Of a stretch of DNA of 64,000 bases, positions 59,556-64,000 are shown in pieces. The DNA is from an uncultured Eubacteriales bacterium (lineage in GTDB: Bacteria; Bacillota; Clostridia; Oscillospirales; Oscillospiraceae). The stretch's first letter is position 1; every line of letters begins with the position of its first letter. A model generated the notes under the pieces. That model searched no databases. It was not told where the DNA came from and saw only the letters and a program-made list of their open reading frames with translations. Both the position numbers and the translations under genes were made by a program. Where the stretch lies: positions 36,829-100,828 of the forward strand of contig CAKTSK010000004.1 of the NCBI GenBank assembly GCA_934597725.1, given 5' to 3'.

Positions 59556-59999
59556 CTAGTGAGCCGTGTCCACAACTACGATGCTGGAGTCCCCCTTCTG
59601 AGCTTGTTCCAATACAGCCTGGGACAATATTTGAAACGACCCATGAGAACTCGAAGCGCCTGTTATCGCGTCGATATTGCCCTTGCCCTGTCCTTCTAGA
59701 AACTGGCTCGCGTAGTAGCGGGTATACTCATTGGGATAAGTTCCGTTGACATGAAGCATCGTCTGCATATAGGCGTTATCCCAGCTTTTGATAAAACCGC
59801 TGGCATTTTCCGCGTTATACTCTACAGAGATAATACTCCCGTCTGTTACCAGAATGGTGATATACTCCTTCCATCCATGGCTGAATTCGGATGCCTGGGC
59901 AGTGTAGTATCCGTCTTGAAGCTTCGTCTGGCTTCCGCAGGCGGACAGCAGCGATGCTGTCAGCAGCGTGCTCAAAAGTACAGCAGCAATTCGTTTCAT
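59556..59999 (-). CDS. FMN-binding domain lipoprotein
   Basis: 147 residues. Lipoprotein signal MKRIAAVLLSTLLTASLLSAC (Cys21), then an FMN_bind domain with IISVEYNAENASGFIKSW and the flavinylation motif DAITGASSS (110-118), the pattern on which ApbE attaches FMN to a Ser/Thr. The protein should sit on the outer face of the membrane as a redox carrier. It starts five bases after the chemoreceptor stop, so the two are co-transcribed. No ApbE or NADH-oxidising membrane complex is beside it. Confidence 0.85.
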   Translation of the reverse strand: MKRIAAVLLSTLLTASLLSACGSQTKLQDGYYTAQASEFSHGWKEYITILVTDGSIISVEYNAENASGFIKSWDNAYMQTMLHVNGTYPNEYTRYYASQFLEGQGKGNIDAITGASSSHGSFQILSQAVLEQAQKGDSSIVVVDTAH

Positions 60000-60004
60000 T
60001 TGCC

Positions 60005-62026
60005 TCAGTCCTCCTTTAAAACAAATTTTCGTACCTGAGATTGAAGCGCCTCGGCCTCTTTTGCCAGGGAACCGCTGGACAACTTTGTCTCTCCCGCGTT
60101 TTGCAAATTGCGGTCCGCGATGCCGGAAATGGTATCAATCCGCTCCTCCATGGCGCTCAGAGCGATCTTCTGTCCCTGGACCGCCGTGACCAACTGGTCC
60201 GAAATTGCGCTGATCCGCGCAGATACGTCTGAAATCGCGCGGAGGGAACCGGCGGTATCCGCAGTCAACACCACGCCGGTCTGAATAATTGTTTTGGTGT
60301 TGTTAACCATGACCGTGGCGCTCTGCGCGGCCTCAGCGCTCTTAGCGGCAAGCCGCTTTACCTCACTGGCTACAACCGCGAAGCCTTTTCCGGCTGCTCC
60401 GGCACGGGCCGCCTCTACAGAGGCGTTAAGGGACAGAATATTGGTTTGGAACGCGATGTCCTCAATATCTTTGGCGATTTTTGTAATCTGCTGCGCGTTG
60501 TCGCTGATGTCGTCCATCGCCGAGGACAGAGCTGCCATCTGCTCGTTGGCGCTTTGAACACGCAGGGTAATCTCCTCGGTCTGGGCACGTGTCTGGCCGC
60601 TGCTTTCCGTAACGTCGGCCAGCCTGTCTTTCACGCGGGTCACCTCGTGAACCAGGTCTTCGGTGGACCGATTCTGTTCCAGAGACGCCTGATGCAGCTG
60701 CGCGGACTGCCCGTTCAGCTGCTCCGCCATCGTGGTAAGCCGGTCCGCGGCGGCGCGGAAGCCAAGGAGGGTCTCGTTCATAGACTGGGTAATTGTGTGC
60801 AGGCTGTCCCGAATCAACTCAAAATCACCCTTGTAGTCCACCTGTGGTCCGGTGCGCAGGTCCCCTTCCGCAACATGAGTCAATACCTGCTGGATGTCAG
60901 ATATGTATCGGTTCACGCTTTCCAGCGTGGCCTCCAGCGTCTTTGTCATGACTTCCAGCTCATCTCCGGTGCCGACAGGGTGTATTTCCGTGTGCAAATC
61001 GCCGTTGGAGAGGGCAACCATCCGCTCCGTTACGCGCTTCACTGGACGGGAAATGGAGCGGGCAAACCGCAAAATCAGCAGTATTGAGACAGTTAATCCG
61101 ACCAGGGTAGCCAGAACCGACAAAAGCATGGCCGCGTTGATAAAATGATTGTAATCCGACTTGGGGACCTGAATGACCAGCGACCACTGGGTGCCGCGAA
61201 TGGGTGAAAAAGCCGCCAGCATTCTTTCCCTGTCGACGGAAAATTCTGTCGCCCCTGTTTCTCCTGTTGTGACACGTCCCACCGCATTTCCGCCGCCGCT
61301 GAGCTGAACCAGCGAGCTCCGCTTGAGGACCAGAGACTGATCGGGGTGGCCGGTCACAAGGCCCTCCCGGTTGACCATGTAGGCCATACCGTGTCTGCCC
61401 AGGTTGATACTGCTGATTACATCGTTAAGCGTGTCATATTTGTATACGCCCATCACATAGAGCGCGGTTTCGCCGTCCGCCTTCACCGGCATTCCCATCA
61501 TGATGCCCAGCTTGTCCTGGAAAATAGTGGAGGAATTTATTGTCAGGTTGTCTGTTTCCTTCAAAAGTGTGAAAAAACCGCTGTCCAGCTCTTCCGGCGC
61601 ACTGCCGGTCCCTTGCAGCAGCCGCCCGTTCAAGTCATACAGGCCAATCGTATAAAGCTCATAAATCTCCGCCGCTTCCTCCAGTAACCCCCTGCGGCTT
61701 TCCGAGAGCGCTGCGGGGTTCGGAGGGAATTCCTCTGTTTCATTGGAAACAGGAACCGCATTTATCCGAGAATCGGCTGCAATGGTCATCATGCGGTCTG
61801 CCAGCATATGGACGTTGGCCTCAACTGTCTTAGCCGACTGCCGGGCCATAGGCTTAAGGCTGTCCAACAATATATTGTTGGCAAGTGACTGTAAGGAAAG
61901 GGCCATAATTACGCAGCATATAATCACTAAGATTAGGATATTCAGCGTAGTATTTCTCAATATCCGCCTGTTTAGGCTCCGCTTTGTCCCCCGGACGGCG
62001 AGGAAGTCCCTTTGCTTTCTCGTCAT
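60005..62026 (-). CDS. Methyl-accepting chemotaxis protein with extracellular dCache-like domain
   Basis: 673 residues: basic N-terminus, membrane helix about 26-50, an extracellular Cache-type domain about 51-310 (IYELYTIGLYDLNGRLLQGTG, GMPVKADGETALYVMGVYKYDTL, GRHGMAYMVNREGLVTGHPD), a second helix about 312-337, HAMP, and the signalling hairpin with IAFQTNILSLNASVEAARAGAAGKGFAVVASEVKRLAAKSAEAA. The C-terminus lacks a CheR-tethering pentapeptide. AAAGGAGCG precedes the ATG. Lower GC than the core genome, consistent with transfer. The only receptor in the window; downstream is the FMN lipoprotein. Confidence 0.93.
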   Translation of the reverse strand: MTRKQRDFLAVRGTKRSLNRRILRNTTLNILILVIICCVIMALSLQSLANNILLDSLKPMARQSAKTVEANVHMLADRMMTIAADSRINAVPVSNETEEFPPNPAALSESRRGLLEEAAEIYELYTIGLYDLNGRLLQGTGSAPEELDSGFFTLLKETDNLTINSSTIFQDKLGIMMGMPVKADGETALYVMGVYKYDTLNDVISSINLGRHGMAYMVNREGLVTGHPDQSLVLKRSSLVQLSGGGNAVGRVTTGETGATEFSVDRERMLAAFSPIRGTQWSLVIQVPKSDYNHFINAAMLLSVLATLVGLTVSILLILRFARSISRPVKRVTERMVALSNGDLHTEIHPVGTGDELEVMTKTLEATLESVNRYISDIQQVLTHVAEGDLRTGPQVDYKGDFELIRDSLHTITQSMNETLLGFRAAADRLTTMAEQLNGQSAQLHQASLEQNRSTEDLVHEVTRVKDRLADVTESSGQTRAQTEEITLRVQSANEQMAALSSAMDDISDNAQQITKIAKDIEDIAFQTNILSLNASVEAARAGAAGKGFAVVASEVKRLAAKSAEAAQSATVMVNNTKTIIQTGVVLTADTAGSLRAISDVSARISAISDQLVTAVQGQKIALSAMEERIDTISGIADRNLQNAGETKLSSGSLAKEAEALQSQVRKFVLKED

Positions 62027-62085
62027 GTTTTTGTCGCTCCTTTTTGGGAAAAATTTTTAAATAGACAAAATAAAAGCCGCTAAAT

Positions 62086-62149
62086 CCCACCGGTTAGAAG
62101 CTGTGTACCGTGTCAGACCGGCGGGTGACAGACTTTCGGGCCAAGTATA
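62086..62149 (-). promoter_or_regulatory. Candidate -10 and leader hairpin of the chemoreceptor operon
   Basis: A minus-strand TATACT (62149-62144) is followed downstream by a 9-bp stem CCCGCCGGT/ACCGGTGGG (62125-62117 with 62094-62086, one G-U pair, 22-base loop). The -35 is weak (TTCCAT at 17 bases). The RNA is not a riboswitch class that I recognise; I looked for cyclic-di-GMP motifs and did not find them. Confidence 0.4.
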
Positions 62150-62316
62150 ACACAGATTATCTGGTAATGGAAGTGTTTTTTGAACGGCCCTGCCTAATCT
62201 GAATAAATTGCTGCCAGGTTGTTCAGATAAGGTAGGGTAATTCTTTTCCTGTAGCCCTGTGTTTCAATGATAATAGACTTTTCTGCTCGATCAGGACATG
62301 GGTGGACGGGATAAGG

Positions 62317-62392
62317 CCGGTTATATACACAAACCAAAATAAACACCAGCGGGGTGAGGGCATCCTGCTGGTGCGGTTGTGTATGTAGCCGG
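62317..62392 (+). repeat. Long imperfect inverted repeat in element relic
   Basis: Outer arms CCGGTTATATACACAA (from 62317) and TTGTGTATGTAGCCGG (to 62392) pair with few mismatches, and inner arms CACCAGC (62344-62350) and GCTGGTG (62367-62373) pair perfectly. It may be a terminator or attenuator carried by the mobile element. The gap 62150-62316 holds nothing that I recognise. Confidence 0.7.
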
Positions 62393-62469
62393 TTTCTTTA
62401 TTTGCCCGGGGGAAACAAGATTTTTGGGAAACCTCAAGAAAAAATTCCGTTTTTGGCGTTAAAAGTTGT

Positions 62470-62640
62470 AATAGGAGGTGGGAGCGAAATTCCGAGTGAC
62501 AGCAAAACACTCTTACCCGCTGGTATCCTGTCCACAGGAATAGCGAGCATCGGACTTCGCCCCCCACGGGCCAAAATCCATTTCCAGGGGAAACCCCTGA
62601 ATACCCCCTCCCACAGCGGAAATTTGACAAAATGGAGGAA
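62470..62640 (+). other. Possible oriT region of the mobilizable element
   Basis: The non-coding stretch directly upstream of the mob-position ORF and relaxase relic contains AATTCCGAGTGACAGCAAAAC and a small perfect hairpin CAGGGG-AAA-CCCCTG (62585-62599). In Tn1549-type elements the origin of transfer is in this place. The assignment is by position; no nick site is proven. Confidence 0.4.
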
Positions 62641-62645
62641 TCAAT

Positions 62646-62798
62646 TTGAGTACGCACGATGAAAAAGTCCGTCTGAAAATCACACTGACCGAAGAAGAAA
62701 AGACCAAGCTGGAACGATTGGTGGTCTGCTGCCCGGAGATGACAGAAGAATGTTTGCGGTTTGAACGGCTCGTTCTGCTGTTGCAGGAGGTGACCTGA
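62646..62798 (+). CDS. Small ORF in the mobC position
   Basis: 50 residues, TTG start with TGGAGGAATC upstream: MSTHDEKVRLKITLTEEEKTKLERLVVCC and so on. The order small protein then relaxase is like the accessory protein/relaxase pair of Tn1549-type elements, and a KVRLKITLTEEEKTKLE opening would fit a ribbon-helix-helix accessory factor. It ends with an AGGAGGTGA that serves the next start. Probably a relic. Confidence 0.55.
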   Translation: MSTHDEKVRLKITLTEEEKTKLERLVVCCPEMTEECLRFERLVLLLQEVT

Positions 62799-62799
62799 C

Positions 62800-63021
62800 G
62801 TGGCGACCACCAGCCTATGGCATATCAAGGGCTGGCTCAGCGACCTGATCGCCTGCGTGGAGAACCCGGAGAAAACCGTCCCCAAAGGCATCGAGAATTT
62901 TTTTAATGTATTTTCGTACATCCAGAACCCGCAGAAAACCGAGAACGGCTCCTTTGTCACCGCCATCAACTGCCTGAAGCAAACGGCACTCCGTCAGATG
63001 ATCTTGACCAAGCAGCGGTAA
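62800..63021 (+). pseudogene. Truncated relaxase (N-terminal fragment)
   Basis: 73 residues from a GTG: MATTSLWHIKGWLSDLIACVENPEKT and GSFVTAINCLKQTALRQMILTKQR, which is the beginning of relaxases of Tn1549/CTn-type conjugative elements (normally over 400 residues, with WHIKG..YVENPEKT and FVxGxNC..TA). It stops at 63021, just where a recombinase fragment begins, so an internal deletion fused two genes of the element. Confidence 0.78.
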
Positions 63022-63694
63022 GAGCAGCAAACAGTCACAAGCCTACTTCTTTTGTTCCAGCTATCGCAAAAATTCCAACGTATGCTCCGCTCACTATATC
63101 AGGGAGAGCGTTGTGGGGCAGTTGGTGTTGGAGGGTCTGCAAAGGCTGTTGTGGTACATCCAAGTCTATGAAAAACGGTTTGCTCAGGAGCAGATGGAAC
63201 GGTTCGGCCTGCAGGAGAAGAAAGCGTTGACCGCCAAGCGCCGGGAGTTGGACAGGGCCAAACAGCGGGTGCCGGAGATTGACCAGCTCATCCAGAAAAG
63301 CTACGAGGACATGACCAAGGGCCTGCTGTCTGAGGAACGCTTCGCCACGCTGACGGTATTGCTGGAAAATGAGCAGCGGCAGTTGAAAGCGGATATTCCA
63401 GTGTTGGAGGACAGCTTGAACGCCACCGCCGACAAAGCCGATGATTTGCAGAAGTTCATCCAGCGGGCCAGACAGGTGACCCGGCTGACGGAGTTGACAC
63501 CTGAAATCGTCCACGAGTTCATTGACAAGATCGTGGTATCCAAGCCGGAGAAGATAGACGGCAAGCGGCATCAGCGGGTGGACATCTACTACAGCACCAT
63601 CGGTCTTTGGACAGCGCCGGAGCTGGAGACGCTGGAACGGGAATATATGGCCTACTATCAGGCCATGCGGAAGCGCAAGAAAAGGACGGCATAG
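63008..63694 (+). pseudogene. Truncated large serine recombinase (C-terminal fragment)
   Basis: About 228 codons open from 63008. It starts within the zinc-ribbon part (YFFCSSYRKNSNVCSAHYIRESVVGQLVLEGLQR), then a coiled coil (QVYEKRFAQEQMERFG, LDRAKQRVPEIDQLIQKSYEDMTKGLLSEERF) and the C-terminal block TPEIVHEFIDKIVVSKPEKIDGKRHQRVDIYYSTIG. The catalytic Ser domain is missing, so no recombination activity. The remnant at 59176-59432 is a different subfamily. An internal GTG at 63113 could start a 193-residue product, but a function is doubtful. Confidence 0.85.
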
Positions 63695-63731
63695 CCGTCC
63701 CACATAGAGAGATTTCTTTACAGGTAGCCCG

Positions 63732-63764
63732 AAGGGTGGCACTTCTTTATGAAGTGCCACCCTT
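63732..63764 (+). terminator. Terminator after the recombinase fragment
   Basis: Perfect 14-bp stem (63732-63745 with 63751-63764), loop TTTAT; a T-run appears only later (63775-63779). Confidence 0.7.
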
Positions 63765-63789
63765 GGGGCCGGCCTTTTTGCGGCAGAGC

Positions 63790-63823
63790 AAACAAGGAGA
63801 GCGCCGAAGCGCTCTCCTTGTTT
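63790..63823 (-). terminator. Terminator of the SLH gene at the right edge
   Basis: Perfect 15-bp stem (63790-63804 with 63809-63823), loop CGAA, arms ending in AAACAA/TTGTTT, 30 bases downstream of the minus-strand stop at 63853. Confidence 0.85.
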
Positions 63824-63852
63824 GCGTTTGCTGTGCAGTTTTTCCAGTTCCC

Positions 63853-64000
63853 TCACAGCACCTGCTCACACAGGCGCATGAGGATGGTGGCCGCCTGGGC
63901 CCGGACGGCGTTGCCGTCGGGTCTCAGGGTGGTGGCCGTCACGCCGGTGATCAGCCCCTGGCCGTTGGCCCAGGCCATGGCCTGCTTGGCGTAGGCGCTG
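63853..64000 (-). CDS. SLH-domain protein, C-terminal part (cut by window edge)
   Basis: The last 48 codons are visible: SAYAKQAMAWANGQGLITGV, then TTLRPDGNAVRAQAATILMRLCEQVL and stop. This is the end of an S-layer homology repeat, with the usual W-A-x-x-x-G-L-I-x-G and R-A-Q-x-A-x-I-L-x-R pattern. The rest lies beyond the window, so the main domain is unknown. It is similar to the end of the 5'-nucleotidase at 41111, where a third repeat also closes the protein. Confidence 0.85.
   Translation of the reverse strand, partial: SAYAKQAMAWANGQGLITGVTATTLRPDGNAVRAQAATILMRLCEQVL

Larger units (their letters stand above)
59140..63712. mobile_element. Lower-GC island made of mobile-element relics around a chemoreceptor operon
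   Basis: The base composition falls after the terminator at 59138 and recovers after 63712. Both flanks are remnants of recombination/mobilization genes in the plus direction, and the middle is an intact minus-strand receptor and lipoprotein pair. No intact integrase and no matching terminal repeats are seen, so it is a decayed island and not a functional element. Boundaries are approximate. Confidence 0.65.

Noticed and set aside
62027..62150. Cyclic-di-GMP riboswitch upstream of the chemoreceptor.
   Set aside because: The conserved motifs of both known classes are not present; only a hairpin is seen.
63113..63694. The 193-residue frame as an intact gene.
   Set aside because: The reading frame extends upstream to 63008 with recombinase zinc-ribbon sequence, so it is a truncated recombinase.

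Overview
The window is GC-rich DNA from a motile, anaerobic, probably spore-forming Gram-positive bacterium, most likely a gut Oscillospiraceae-type Clostridium (inference). Support comes from the clostridial flagellar gene order (fliE to flhA with a TIGR02530 gene, flbD, fliY, cheC/cheD/cheV), S-layer homology proteins, lysine and manganese riboswitches of the Gram-positive type, a BirA-bioY pair, and amine fermentation genes.

1-25.1 kb is one plus-strand flagellar/chemotaxis operon with tight spacing and many overlaps: basal body and switch (fliE-fliF-fliG), export ATPase complex (fliH-fliI-fliJ), hook (fliK-flgD-TIGR02530-flgE-flbD), stator (motA-motB), switch and CheY (fliM-fliY-cheY), export gate (fliO-P-Q-R-flhB-flhA), the flagellar sigma factor, two rod-type genes, then cheC-cheD-cheV and a degenerate EAL/HDOD protein. 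No fliL, flhF or flhG is present. A strong terminator ends it.

25.2-30.9 kb is a putrescine catabolism locus: a minus-strand aminotransferase and aldehyde dehydrogenase, and divergently a LuxR-type regulator and an NhaC-type carrier. 31.0-34.1 kb is an amino-acid ABC importer read from a textbook promoter through a lysine riboswitch and terminator, so lysine is the likely substrate. 34.2-39.7 kb is a five-gene minus operon (two oligopeptide-type ABC ATPases, M19 dipeptidase, Fe-S flavin enoate reductase, flavin reductase) lacking any permease or binding protein. A tRNA-Gly(CCC) follows.

40-59 kb is mixed housekeeping and surface genes: two cysteine-rich unknowns, an SLH-anchored 5'-nucleotidase, an EcsC protein, an omega-amidase, birA-bioY with a BirA operator, a NusG-II/Gx pair, a P-type cation ATPase behind a yybP-ykoY (Mn2+) riboswitch, a sigma/anti-sigma-like pair, a two-component system, a DUF169 protein and a 47-residue small protein.

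59.1-63.7 kb is an island of lower GC: a broken recombinase tail, a methyl-accepting chemotaxis protein co-oriented with an FMN-binding lipoprotein, then relics of a mobilizable element (oriT-like DNA, small mob-position ORF, truncated relaxase, truncated serine recombinase). The window ends inside an SLH protein. The most distinctive candidates are the chemoreceptor-flavolipoprotein pair, the two metabolite/metal riboswitches that assign substrates to their transporters, and the FliY with two internal CheY-docking-like motifs.
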